A stretch of DNA of 34,066 bases from CAYOVG01 sp964407285 (GTDB lineage Bacteria; Desulfobacterota; Syntrophobacteria; Syntrophobacterales; Syntrophobacteraceae). The notes under the pieces are model-generated. The model did no database searches. It was given only the letters and a program-made list of their open reading frames with translations, and had not been told where the DNA came from. A program made the position numbers and the translations under genes. Location of the stretch: contig CAYOVG010000026.1 of NCBI GenBank assembly GCA_964407285.1, positions 1 to 34,066 on the forward strand, read 5' to 3'. The number at the start of each line of letters is the position of its first letter. Position 1 is the first letter of the stretch. Shown here piece by piece: positions 7,994 through 16,077 of the stretch.

Positions 7994-8931
7994 TGCGGGA
8001 GGGTCCCACGACGAGTACGGACCATCGTCCGGCGCCGGACCGGGAGCAGAACCACAACCACGACCCGGGTGGAAATGCCCGCCGGGTCGTCTGGCTCAAC
8101 GGCCGGTTTATTCCCCTGGAGGAGGCGTCCATCTCCCCTCTGGACAGGGGATTTCAGTATGGCGACGGCGTATTCGAAACGATGCGGGCGGAATCGGGCT
8201 TTGCCCTCTACGTGCGCGAGCACCTGGAGCGGCTGCGGAATTCGCTCGAGGCCCTGCGAATCCCGGCGCGCCTCCCTGCGGATATCGAAGATATTCCGGG
8301 TGAACTGCTCCTGCGGAACAATCTCGAAGGGGATACGGCTTCGGTGAAGCTCATGGTCAGCCGCGGCCCGTCTTCCCCCGGCATGGGACTGCCCGACACG
8401 CCGGCATCCCCCACCGTCTGCATGATTGCTCAAAGCTACACTCCTCCCGGCCCTCATGCTTACATGGCGGGATGGCGGCTGCACGTCTGCGCGGAAGGCT
8501 TCTCTCCACCCCTCTCCGCCCACAAGACCCTCAACTACCTGTTCTTCATGGCGGCCCGGCAGGCGGCAGTCGACGCGGGCGCCGATGAAGCCGTTATAAT
8601 AGACCATGAAGGCCATGTCGCCGAAACGGCCGCGGGATCGCTCCTCATACGGTCGAAAGGACACTGGTGGACGCCGGCCGCACGCTGTCAGCTTCCCGGC
8701 ATCACCATCAGGCAGGTGGAGGCGCTTCTTCGCAACGCGGGTTATGAAATCGAACGGAGACAGTGCGCGGTCGGCGACCTTCTCGGGGCGGAAACCGTAT
8801 GGGTGCTCAACTCGCTCATCGGGATCATGCCGGCGTCGTTCATATCCGGCAGGCCCGTTCCCGCCCCTTCCCACGACGAAGCCGGGAGACTGCGAAAAGA
8901 ACTTTTCAACCGGGGCAGGCATACCCGCTGA
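7990..8931 (+). CDS. pabC: Aminodeoxychorismate lyase / class IV aminotransferase (PabC-like)
   Basis: A 313-residue fold-type IV PLP enzyme. The family pattern ISPLDRGFQYGDGVFETMR lies at residues 48-66. The PLP-binding lysine is K179 in SAHKTLNYL, and the cofactor-phosphate region around DEAVIIDHEGHVAETAAGS follows. Branched-chain aminotransferases share this fold, but the pabA-pabB context favours elimination of pyruvate from aminodeoxychorismate to give p-aminobenzoate. The first 33 residues are a polar His/Asp/Asn-rich extension not needed for the fold. ATG 7990 overlaps the pabB stop (ATGA) and has GGAAGG upstream, so coupling is likely. A later start is possible. Confidence 0.88.
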   Translation: MMREGPTTSTDHRPAPDREQNHNHDPGGNARRVVWLNGRFIPLEEASISPLDRGFQYGDGVFETMRAESGFALYVREHLERLRNSLEALRIPARLPADIEDIPGELLLRNNLEGDTASVKLMVSRGPSSPGMGLPDTPASPTVCMIAQSYTPPGPHAYMAGWRLHVCAEGFSPPLSAHKTLNYLFFMAARQAAVDAGADEAVIIDHEGHVAETAAGSLLIRSKGHWWTPAARCQLPGITIRQVEALLRNAGYEIERRQCAVGDLLGAETVWVLNSLIGIMPASFISGRPVPAPSHDEAGRLRKELFNRGRHTR

Positions 8932-8959
8932 ATTCCTTTCCCAGGCGCATCTATCGTGC

Positions 8960-8988
8960 TTTCCCTACGCGGGCATTTGTTGTATAAT
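8960..8988 (+). promoter_or_regulatory. Candidate promoter of the DUF4389 gene
   Basis: A perfect TATAAT at 8983-8988 with a weak TTTCCC 17 bases upstream (8960-8965). It lies about 90 bases before the DUF4389 start. Confidence 0.4.
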
Positions 8989-9077
8989 CGCCCCCGTTCT
9001 TCTATAGAGTCAGACCCCTGTATGCTTCATCGGCCCTGGTTCTGAAACTGAATATGCATGCTGAAAGGAGCTAAGTA

Positions 9078-9407
9078 ATGGAAGAGACTGAAAGAATTAC
9101 CGATGTGACGAGCGAAGGCATCCCATCCCGGAAGGATATTGGCATCCGGTTACTCTACACCCTGCTCTACCTCGTTATATTCGAGGTGCTGAAAGCGGTT
9201 ATCCAGATCACGGTTATATTCCAGTTCATCTATCTGCTGATCACTCAGAAGTACAGCCAGCCCGTCAGGAATTTCTCCAATAAGGTGGCCTCGTATGCTT
9301 ACAGGATCATGCGCTACACTACTCTCAACGAGAATAGAAAGCCGTTTCCCTTTTCCGAGTTTCCGGCTGAAGGAGAAACACCCGAGGGCAAACCTAAGTT
9401 TGAATGA
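9078..9407 (+). CDS. DUF4389 family membrane protein
   Basis: A 109-residue protein with one long hydrophobic region (residues about 24-55, LLYTLLYLVIFEVLKAV then FQFIYLLIT), followed by the NFSNKVASYAYRIMRYTTLNENRKPFPFSEFP stretch. That arrangement is the hallmark of DUF4389 proteins. Function is unknown; members are small inner-membrane proteins. AAGGAG seven bases upstream supports the start. The last 14 bases overlap the 3' end of the convergent LysE-type gene. Confidence 0.8.
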   Translation: MEETERITDVTSEGIPSRKDIGIRLLYTLLYLVIFEVLKAVIQITVIFQFIYLLITQKYSQPVRNFSNKVASYAYRIMRYTTLNENRKPFPFSEFPAEGETPEGKPKFE

Positions 9408-10029
9408 TTCCCAATAGCTTGAGACCATCCACGATGAAGAGGGCCGAGAACACTATAAGAACAGCACCCAGGAATCTGATGGTATAGATATAGGTTCTGC
9501 TTTGGAGAAAAGAGCGAAACTTACCCACTGCAACCGCAACCGCTATTTTTGACCCGACGATGCATGCGTAAAAGCCGGATATGAACATGATGCAGTAGAT
9601 TATGTTCATATCCGCCGCTTTCACGAGGGTCGGCGAGCCGATGGCAAGCCAGAACATGTAGGGATGAGGACTGAGAAAGTTCGTCACTATGCCCTTCTTG
9701 AGCGAATGGGGCCTGACGGCGTCGATGTCCGCTTCCACGCCCCGGATTGTTATAGTCTCCCAAGCCACATACGCTATGAAAACTCCCCCCAGGAGCGATA
9801 TTACGCCCAGGAGCGGCTTGACGTCGGCCAGGCGCGACAGCACGAAAAACGTGCAAAGTACGATCGGCGCGTCCGTTGCGAGAGGCGCGACGGCGACCTT
9901 GATACCCGCACGAATATTGTGCCGCAACGTTTCGGAAATGACCAGGGTCAGCAAGGGGCCGGGAGAAATACCGGCGCTCATGCCGAAGATCATGCCGGTC
10001 AGCAGGAAGGTGATTGCATTGGCAGGCAC
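9394..10029 (-). CDS. LysE/RhtB family amino-acid exporter
   Basis: A 211-residue inner-membrane protein with about six hydrophobic segments. The start has the LysE-family pattern SAGISPGPLLTLV, and NFLSPHPYMFWLAIG in the middle is also typical. The family exports amino acids or related solutes by proton exchange; the substrate cannot be read. GTG 10029 is chosen because GGAGG lies nine bases upstream and the product then starts just before the first helix. The open frame continues to 10137, but that extension is Arg-rich and lacks family character. The gene is convergent with the DUF4389 gene, and the coding regions overlap by 14 bases. Confidence 0.85.
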   Translation of the reverse strand: MPANAITFLLTGMIFGMSAGISPGPLLTLVISETLRHNIRAGIKVAVAPLATDAPIVLCTFFVLSRLADVKPLLGVISLLGGVFIAYVAWETITIRGVEADIDAVRPHSLKKGIVTNFLSPHPYMFWLAIGSPTLVKAADMNIIYCIMFISGFYACIVGSKIAVAVAVGKFRSFLQSRTYIYTIRFLGAVLIVFSALFIVDGLKLLGIIQT

Positions 10030-10391
10030 TGCTCGATTCCTCCAGTTCAGATGAAGAATGCGGGGACGGCTCCGGATTGTCGAGTCGAACGGTTTGCGGA
10101 ACGTGAGGCACGTATCATAATCTGAGCGAATCGGCAAGCGTTTCGACGGCGACCCGACCTTTACGGGGAAGTAGCCTTAAGAACCGGCAAATGCTATAGA
10201 ACCTGGAAGAGCGTTTCGGGGGCGTGTAACAAGTCACGACTCCCAAGAAGGAGATCGGCCCGGGGTCTCGAGTTCGGGTCGGTCCGAGAAGCCGGTCTCC
10301 CCCCGGTGGAGAAGTGCGGCGCTGCGAAGAATCCGGGGATGACAATCCGGAAAAGGTAATGAGGCTGAATGAAAGGCAAAGAGGTGAGCGC
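10030..10391. other. Divergent intergenic region between the LysE-type and cytochrome b5-like genes
   Basis: About 360 bases with no convincing gene. It contains only the ribosome-binding sites of the two flanking genes (GGAGG on the minus strand near 10040; GAGGTGAG before 10392). No clear promoter pair or terminator was found. Confidence 0.5.
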
Positions 10392-10664
10392 ATGAAGGAA
10401 TTCGATCTGGAATCTCTGGCGGAATTCAACGGCATGAACGGAAAACCGGCTTACGTGGCGTGCAGGGGCAAGGTATACGACGTGAGCAAAAGCAGACTAT
10501 GGAAAGGGGGCTCCCACATGAAGCGGCACTATGCGGGAGAAGACCTGACCGATGATATCGAGTCGGCCCCGCATACGATCGAAATGCTGGCGAAAGTCCC
10601 GCAGGTCGGAGTAATGAAACAGCCGGAGGAGAAGGACCGGCCCGTCCCCACGAGCAAACCCTGA
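10392..10664 (+). CDS. Cytochrome b5-like heme/steroid-binding domain protein
   Basis: A 90-residue single-domain protein. It has the short cytochrome b5-like pattern EFDLESLAEFNG, then KPAYVACRGKVYDVSKS and GGSHMKRHYAGEDLTDDIESAPH, as in stand-alone bacterial b5-like proteins (COG4892 type). Candidate axial histidines are in HMKRH and APHT. It probably binds heme or a hydrophobic ligand in the cytoplasm; the partner is unknown. ATG 10392 has GAGGTGAG just upstream; the frame is open 26 codons further but that part is unlike the family. The last 10 residues are a charged, proline-rich tail. Confidence 0.75.
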   Translation: MKEFDLESLAEFNGMNGKPAYVACRGKVYDVSKSRLWKGGSHMKRHYAGEDLTDDIESAPHTIEMLAKVPQVGVMKQPEEKDRPVPTSKP

Positions 10665-10875
10665 ACCATCTGCCGGCGTGTATGAGGAGACGGCGGAGCG
10701 ATGCTCCATCTCCGCCCGCGACAAAGCCGGAAAAGACCGGCATCCGGCTCTCAGACTCGCCGGCATTCATCAGGACAGCATTCCGGCAGAGCGGGAAACG
10801 GCGGTACTCGCCGGACCTGGTCCGCGGTACGACCGGACAACGGCAAATACTGCCGTTCCCCGCCCTACGCGACGG

Positions 10876-11253
10876 CTAGACCGCACCGCCCTCCGTTTCC
10901 AGTTGTGGTTCGTTCGTCTGCGTTTGAGCCTGCTCACGCCTCACCGATGTGGAGGGCCTGTCACGGTCCCGCACCGGGATCGATTGCGTGCGAACCGCAA
11001 CCTGGCCGTGCTCCTGGGAAAGCTCGCTCTTGCTCTCCTCGACAAGATCCGACATGGTCTCTCTGAATTCGGCGATGTACCCCCTGCCCTGGTCATAAGC
11101 AATCAGACCGCCCTTGATGGCCATCTTGGCCAGCGGCTTGAGCACATTGCCGGCCACGGAAAACGCCACGGGAGCCAGCAACAGGGCGCCCACGCCTATG
11201 GCAATCCCCGGAGGACTCAATCCTTCAGCCAACACATCTTCTAAAATCGCCAT
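10876..11253 (-). CDS. DUF5132 family small membrane protein
   Basis: A 125-residue protein. Residues about 12-40 are hydrophobic (GIAIGVGALLLAPVAFSVAG), then LKPLAKMAIKGGLIAYDQGR, the conserved core of DUF5132 proteins. A charged helical segment and a polar tail rich in Gln, Thr and Arg complete it. The function is unknown. GGAGT with nine-base spacing supports the start. It is convergent with the b5-like gene, with a 211-base gap that holds a GGCGGAG/CTCCGCC inverted repeat near 10692-10716. Confidence 0.65.
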   Translation of the reverse strand: MAILEDVLAEGLSPPGIAIGVGALLLAPVAFSVAGNVLKPLAKMAIKGGLIAYDQGRGYIAEFRETMSDLVEESKSELSQEHGQVAVRTQSIPVRDRDRPSTSVRREQAQTQTNEPQLETEGGAV

Positions 11254-11483
11254 TATTTCTACTCCTGATCATCAATGGTTTCGATGGATTTACGATTGAT
11301 TCGACCTTTATACATAACCGAATACCGGGCGGCTGAAAAATGGGGTAATCCAGGTATGCGTGGACGGATGACCACGTAATTCGAGCGTGGTTCATGGGGA
11401 GGGAAGGTCGAAATGAGCGACAGGAAGAACCGCTCCCCTGCCGTCATGCCGAAAGTCGATGGAGTTACACTGCTCGAGGCCGG

Positions 11484-11852
11484 TTACGGCAATCCCCCTC
11501 CGACAAGGGTGTAAATCATACCCGTCGATTGCGCCGGCTCGGCGATGGAGCCGAAGGGTTCGCTGCGCTCGGCGCTGACAATCCGGTACCCCGCGCTCAT
11601 AAGGTCGGAAAGCGCCTGGGCGCAGTTCGCTCCAGGAGACGCCTTGGGAGCAAGCGTGCTGGAACTGAAGGTTCCAACGAGGAACTGCCTAGGAGTAATG
11701 TCCAGCCTGTCCACGCATTTCATGATAACGACTGGCTGAGCTATCGCCTGCTGGCCGACGGCGCTTCCAACCAGTTGAATATCCCCGTACCTCGGCGTCA
11801 CCATGATGATGAGAAACAACAGCAGGGCCAAAACCAAAAGCGTTCTGTTCAT
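11484..11852 (-). CDS. Small membrane-anchored or secreted protein of unknown function
   Basis: A 122-residue protein with a typical N-terminal signal or anchor helix (MNRTLLVLALLLFLIIMVTP). The rest has two cysteines and the motif GYRIVSAERSEPFG near the C-terminus, a pattern of small periplasmic proteins that I cannot assign to a family. ATG 11852 is chosen because GGAGG lies seven bases upstream and the signal segment then begins at residue 1; the frame is open 79 codons further. No partner is evident; the next gene on the strand is the DUF5132 gene 230 bases on. Confidence 0.6.
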   Translation of the reverse strand: MNRTLLVLALLLFLIIMVTPRYGDIQLVGSAVGQQAIAQPVVIMKCVDRLDITPRQFLVGTFSSSTLAPKASPGANCAQALSDLMSAGYRIVSAERSEPFGSIAEPAQSTGMIYTLVGGGLP

Positions 11853-12372
11853 GGCCGAACCTCCCTCGTGCCTGGAAAGATACTCGAAAACGCAGATTCC
11901 TGACATTGGGCCTTTGACATTTTCCGTTTTAGTTCTATCATTACCGGGAAGCCAGGAATTCATCTCCAAGTCCCTTTTCCCGGAATTCCACCTTTGCAAT
12001 GGAGGCTGTGCGGTATCGGGAGAGACCTTATGACAAAAAGCATTACCACCTCTACTACTTCTGATAATCATTGTACGGGCGCGAGCCAATCCGCCCGCGC
12101 GGAATCGGGGTAGTCACCGATTTATTGCGCAAAGCCGTGAAGATAGATGCATGTTGAAGCAAGTTCAGGCGGAGACTGGCAAAACTGAATAATCGTTTGC
12201 GGATGTGAAGAAAAATATGTTATTCTGCTTTTCGTTATGCTATAGAATACGCCTATCTATATTGGGAACAGGCTGCGGTGGCCATTTGGGCCGGAGTGAG
12301 ACCGGGTATATTCAGCGAAGCTCAGTATTCGTTATTTCTTTGAGATGAGCAACGTTCAGGTGAGTTAGCTAA
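11853..12372. other. 520-base intergenic region upstream of the response regulator
   Basis: No convincing gene. An AT-rich core at 12180-12260 holds a possible promoter for the response regulator: TTGCGG (12197-12202), 18-base spacer, TATTCT (12221-12226). This leaves a leader of about 140 bases before the start at 12373, in which I see no defined structure. The left part (11853-12090) is an open frame running upstream of the preceding gene without a supported start. Confidence 0.4.
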
Positions 12373-12759
12373 ATGTATAAGCTGTTAATTGTAGAAGACA
12401 ATCCGATGTTCCGACAATCCTTCAAGAAGGTGCTGACCTCCTGCTTTCCCGCATACGCGATCGAAGATGCGGTAGATGCGGCGGGAGCGCTGGAAAAGGT
12501 GGAGACCCTTCGTCCCGACCTGATTTTCATGGACATCAGGCTTCCCGGAGAAAACGGCATAAAGCTCACCAGAAAGATCAAGGCGAGCCACCCTGAAATC
12601 ACCATTGTCATCCACACCAGCTATGACCTTCCGGAATACCGTGAAGCCGCACTTCAGGCGGGCGCCAGCCACTTCGTCACCAAGGGTTCCCTCGCCGAAA
12701 GGCAGATTAAAGCTCTGGTTGAATCCATCCTGTCGGCTGGATCTTCCGAGCCTCATTGA
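12373..12759 (+). CDS. Single-domain response regulator (CheY-like receiver)
   Basis: A 128-residue receiver with no output domain. The acidic pair E8-D9, phosphoacceptor D54 (FMDIRLPGENG), T82 and K104 are all in place, so it should be phosphorylated by a histidine kinase. There is no kinase gene nearby. Such stand-alone receivers act by protein contact or as phosphate shuttles. AGGTGAG nine bases upstream supports the start. Confidence 0.88.
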   Translation: MYKLLIVEDNPMFRQSFKKVLTSCFPAYAIEDAVDAAGALEKVETLRPDLIFMDIRLPGENGIKLTRKIKASHPEITIVIHTSYDLPEYREAALQAGASHFVTKGSLAERQIKALVESILSAGSSEPH

Positions 12760-13060
12760 ATCGAATCGGACATCGGATACCGCTTCCAGGTACCTGATAA
12801 GAAGCTGATTTCACAGCAGGTTTCAAATTCTGAAATGCCTGGCGGGTTTCGATCGGGTTACTTGAGAAGGTTTTCCGGGACTGTTCACAGCAACCGCCCC
12901 GGCAGGGTCGGGTTTCGGGCTCGGCAAGGGAACACCGGGCTCCCGCGGTCCTCACCGATAAATCATTGAAATGCAAACCGGAAATCGAAATCCGGCACTT
13001 TCCCCTTCATCCGATTTCCGGCTCGCCGTCTTGCCCGTTGCCTACGCTGGAACCACCAAA
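12760..13060. other. Intergenic region between the response regulator and cydB, with an inverted repeat
   Basis: About 300 bases without a gene. CCGGAAATCG at 12978-12987 and CGATTTCCGG at 13012-13021 are exact inverted copies with a 24-base loop. Located just beyond the cydB stop, and followed on the minus strand by TTTGCATTT, this may be a terminator for cydAB, although the loop is long. Confidence 0.4.
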
Positions 13061-14104
13061 TCAGTAGGCGTCAAACGAAGAAGTAATGTGCTCTTCCTTC
13101 ACCTTGTCCCTGAATATGTAGTGAATCCAGGCCTGGTAGGCAATCACGACCGGCACGAACGTCAGAGCCACTCCGAGCATGATCTTGAGCGTGAGCGGGC
13201 TCGACGCGGAGTTGAAAATGGTCAGACTGAAAGCCGGATTCAGACTGGAGGGAAGGAGGTTCGGGTACAGGCCCGCCACTCCGAACAGCGTCGCGCCGAT
13301 TATGGTCGTGCTCGATGCGAAGAAGGCATTCCACCACTGCGCCCGCCCGATGAATACCCGCGTCATGAAGAGCGCCGTCACCATGATGAGCGGTATCAGA
13401 ACGATCGGAACGGTGAAGAAGAAGGGATTCTTCAGGTAGTTGTCGTAGAGCCTGGTGGAAAACCATGTCGCGGCCAGAAAAACCACGGCTACGATCGCAA
13501 GCGCCACCCAGAGCCTGGAAACCAGGGCGGCCGCTCTGTCGTGGAGGTCCCCCTCGGCCTTGATGGCCAGCCAGATGGAGCCGTGAACCATGAACAGGCA
13601 CAGGAAAAGCGCTCCCCCCAGCAGACCGTAGGGGTTGAGCAGCGTGAAGAGCGTGCCCTGGTAGACCCCTTCCCCATCTATGGGAATGCCCTGGAAGATA
13701 TTGGCAAAAGCTACCCCCAACAGCAGCGCGGGGAGAAAACTGCCCACCGCGGAGCAGGCGTCCCAGACCTTCCTCCACCTGACGTCTTCCAGCTTGCTCC
13801 TGAATTCGAAGGACACCCCACGAAGGATGAGCGCGAAGAGTATGAGCAGCAACGCGGAGTAAAGGCCGCTGAACATGACCGCATAGGTGGTGGGGAAAGC
13901 CGCGAAAGTAACCCCGCCGGCCGTAATGAGCCACACTTCGTTCCCGTCCCAGAACGGCCCCATCGCATTGTAGATAACTCGCCGTTCAATGTCGTTCCTG
14001 GCATAGTATGGAGCCAGCATTCCAAGCCCCAGGTCGTAGCCGTCCAACATGAAGTAGACCGCCCAGAGCACACCCCAGAGAATAAACCAGATCGATTCCA
14101 ACAT
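13061..14104 (-). CDS. cydB: Cytochrome bd ubiquinol oxidase subunit II
   Basis: A 347-residue membrane protein with about eight to nine hydrophobic segments and the CydB opening WFILWGVLWAVYFMLDGYDLGLGML, where the DGxDLG motif is conserved in the family. GPFWDGNEVWLITAGGVTFAAFP is the second signature. CydB pairs with CydA to form the oxygen-reducing quinol oxidase of the inner membrane and carries no heme ligands itself. The gene starts 15 bases after the cydA stop, so the two form an operon. In a likely anaerobe the enzyme serves oxygen scavenging or microaerobic respiration. The family also contains cyanide-insensitive oxidase subunits. Confidence 0.95.
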   Translation of the reverse strand: MLESIWFILWGVLWAVYFMLDGYDLGLGMLAPYYARNDIERRVIYNAMGPFWDGNEVWLITAGGVTFAAFPTTYAVMFSGLYSALLLILFALILRGVSFEFRSKLEDVRWRKVWDACSAVGSFLPALLLGVAFANIFQGIPIDGEGVYQGTLFTLLNPYGLLGGALFLCLFMVHGSIWLAIKAEGDLHDRAAALVSRLWVALAIVAVVFLAATWFSTRLYDNYLKNPFFFTVPIVLIPLIMVTALFMTRVFIGRAQWWNAFFASSTTIIGATLFGVAGLYPNLLPSSLNPAFSLTIFNSASSPLTLKIMLGVALTFVPVVIAYQAWIHYIFRDKVKEEHITSSFDAY

Positions 14105-14119
14105 CTTTTCTCCTTCCCT

Positions 14120-15442
14120 CTACTGAACGACGGGAACCTCGACGGGTTCGGGTCCTTTGCGGGCAAACTTGGTTATGAGATAGAAACCGGCAGATCCGAT
14201 AAGGGAATAGATCACGATGAAAGCAGCGAGCGAGACCCCGACATGAGACGCGGAGATGGGCGAAACCGCATCGGCGGTCCTCATCACGCCGTAGACCACC
14301 CACGGCTGCCTTCCCACTTCGGCCAGGAACCAGCCTGCTTCCGCCGCTATGTATGGAAGAGGTATGGCGCCCAGCATCATCCGCAGATACAGTGGCTGTT
14401 CCATCAACCGCTTCCGCACGATCCATCCATAAGCGGTCAGGAGGAAAAATACGACGGCAAGCCCCACCATGATACGAAAAGCAAGAAATACGGAAGTCAC
14501 CGGGGGCCGGTCCTCTTTGGGAAAGTCCTTTATCCCCTGCACGACGGCCTCCCTGTCGTGGAAAGCCAGCAGACTCAAACCGCCGGGGATTTCTCCCCAT
14601 TCAACGAGGTTCCTCTCGTTTTTCTCATCGGGGATGACCAGCAGGAATTGGGGCGCGTCCTTGGTGGTTTCCCAAAAGGATTCCATGGCGGCGAGCTTGG
14701 CGGGCTGCACCTTGGCTACTTCACCGCCGTGAATGTGGCCATGGAAGATCGCCACGATGCTGGAAACAAACGAAAACGTCAGGGCTATCCGGAAAGACCG
14801 GTTGAAGAAGCTCACGTTCTGCTTGCGGAGCAAATGGTAGGCGCTCACCCCCATCACGAAAAAACCCGCCAGAACGTAAGCGGCGAACGCTGTATGGAAG
14901 ATTTGCTGCCAGGCGAATTCCTGGGTTACGATGGCCCAGAAGTCGTCCAGTTCCGCGCGGCCGTTCCGGATGACGTACCCCACGGGGTGCTGCATCCACG
15001 CATTGGCGATGAGAATCCACACCATGGACAGGTTGGAGGCAATGGCGACCAGCCAGATGCTCACGGCGTGCATCTTCGGGGACAGCCTGTTCCAGCCGAA
15101 CGCCCAAACGGCGATGAACGTGGATTCGAGAAAGAATGACGTCGTGGCCTCGATCGCCAGGAGCGACCCGAAGATGTCCCCGACATACCGGGAATACCTG
15201 GACCAGTTCGTGCCGAACTGGAATTCGAGGGTGATTCCCGTCACAACGCCGATAGCGAAGTTGATGAGGAACAGCTTCCCCCAGAACTGCGCCATTCTTT
15301 TGTACTCTTCATCGCCCGTTCTCACGTATCGAGTTTCCATGAAGGCGATGAGAAGAGAAAGGCCCAGCGTAAGGGGAACAAACAAGAAATGAAAAAAAGT
15401 TGCGACGGCGAACTGCAATCGCGAAAGCATCAAGACGTCCAT
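14120..15442 (-). CDS. cydA: Cytochrome bd ubiquinol oxidase subunit I
   Basis: A 440-residue subunit with about nine membrane helices. H18 (ATFFHFLFVPLTLG) and H183 (QQIFHTAFAAYVLAG) match the heme ligands; M325 in AFRIMVG is the likely heme b558 methionine ligand. GWFLAEVGRQPW is the conserved C-terminal signature. In the quinol-binding loop the residues KLAAMESFWET (K249, E254) are kept, but the loop is short, so the protein lacks the roughly 60-80-residue insertion of long-Q-loop enzymes. It oxidises quinol and reduces oxygen to water. AGAGGTAACC just before ATG 15442 serves as ribosome-binding site. cydB follows directly. Confidence 0.96.
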   Translation of the reverse strand: MDVLMLSRLQFAVATFFHFLFVPLTLGLSLLIAFMETRYVRTGDEEYKRMAQFWGKLFLINFAIGVVTGITLEFQFGTNWSRYSRYVGDIFGSLLAIEATTSFFLESTFIAVWAFGWNRLSPKMHAVSIWLVAIASNLSMVWILIANAWMQHPVGYVIRNGRAELDDFWAIVTQEFAWQQIFHTAFAAYVLAGFFVMGVSAYHLLRKQNVSFFNRSFRIALTFSFVSSIVAIFHGHIHGGEVAKVQPAKLAAMESFWETTKDAPQFLLVIPDEKNERNLVEWGEIPGGLSLLAFHDREAVVQGIKDFPKEDRPPVTSVFLAFRIMVGLAVVFFLLTAYGWIVRKRLMEQPLYLRMMLGAIPLPYIAAEAGWFLAEVGRQPWVVYGVMRTADAVSPISASHVGVSLAAFIVIYSLIGSAGFYLITKFARKGPEPVEVPVVQ

Positions 15443-15485
15443 TGGTTACCTCTCCTCTCCCTATTGTATTGTGAGATGATCCCGG

Positions 15486-15785
15486 TCACTCATCATCTTC
15501 CAGCCACAATCCCTTGCGCATGTGGGCCGCTTTCTCCTCCTCGGCCAACCTCGCTATCTTGAACGCGGAGTCGCGCAGAATCCCGTAGAGCACGCCGCAG
15601 TTCACATCCTCCCTCACCGCGTCTCCTTCGTCGGCTATGGCCTTCATGCGCTCAGCCAACTCGAGGGTCTTTCTTATTATCCTGTCACACGGCCTCATCT
15701 CGATCTTCACTCCAAAACGCAGACCCGCGGTCGCCTGCCGGTTCTCCCACTCTATCTCCTGGTCCCGTAGTCCGATAGGCGCCAT
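15486..15785 (-). CDS. Small hypothetical protein upstream of cydAB
   Basis: A 99-residue soluble, charged, helical protein ending in LAEEEKAAHMRKGLWLEDDE. It has a CGVLYGILRDSAFKIARLAEEE stretch and two cysteines but no family I recognise. It lies 43 bases upstream of cydA on the same strand and could be the first gene of the cyd operon. ATG 15785 is only weakly supported (a GAG about ten bases upstream). The frame is open 56 codons further, but that part is Arg-rich and unlike the rest. Confidence 0.5.
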   Translation of the reverse strand: MAPIGLRDQEIEWENRQATAGLRFGVKIEMRPCDRIIRKTLELAERMKAIADEGDAVREDVNCGVLYGILRDSAFKIARLAEEEKAAHMRKGLWLEDDE

Positions 15786-16021
15786 TTTCGGATACTCATC
15801 CCGGGAAATGATGCCCAAAGATGGCCGGACGCCGACAAAACCAATAAACCGCCCGATTAATAAGCACACTTCATACCACCTCGGGCGGGAAAGGCGAGGC
15901 GCGGGGCGAGGTACAAAACGGGCCCGGAAAACAGATGCGACACAGCGAGACAATCACGAACGGAACACGAACCGCCGGCAGGAGTGAAATCAACGGGATT
16001 CCACAAACATAAAAGAAACAG

Positions 16022-16046
16022 AGGCCCGGAAAGGACGTCCGGGCCT
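16022..16046 (-). terminator. Rho-independent terminator after the sigma-54 regulator
   Basis: Perfect 9-base arms (16022-16030 and 16038-16046) with a 7-base loop. On the minus strand the stem is followed by CTGTTTCTTTTAT. It lies about 30 bases past the stop at 16078. Confidence 0.8.
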
Positions 16047-16077
16047 GTCTCGACCGAAAGGGTGATACACAACTGTA

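Noticed and set aside
12971..15139. A 722-codon open frame on the plus strand
   Set aside because: It is fully antisense to cydB and cydA, whose proteins are unmistakable. Its product is Glu/His/Arg/Pro-rich without domains, the usual shadow of a GC-rich gene.
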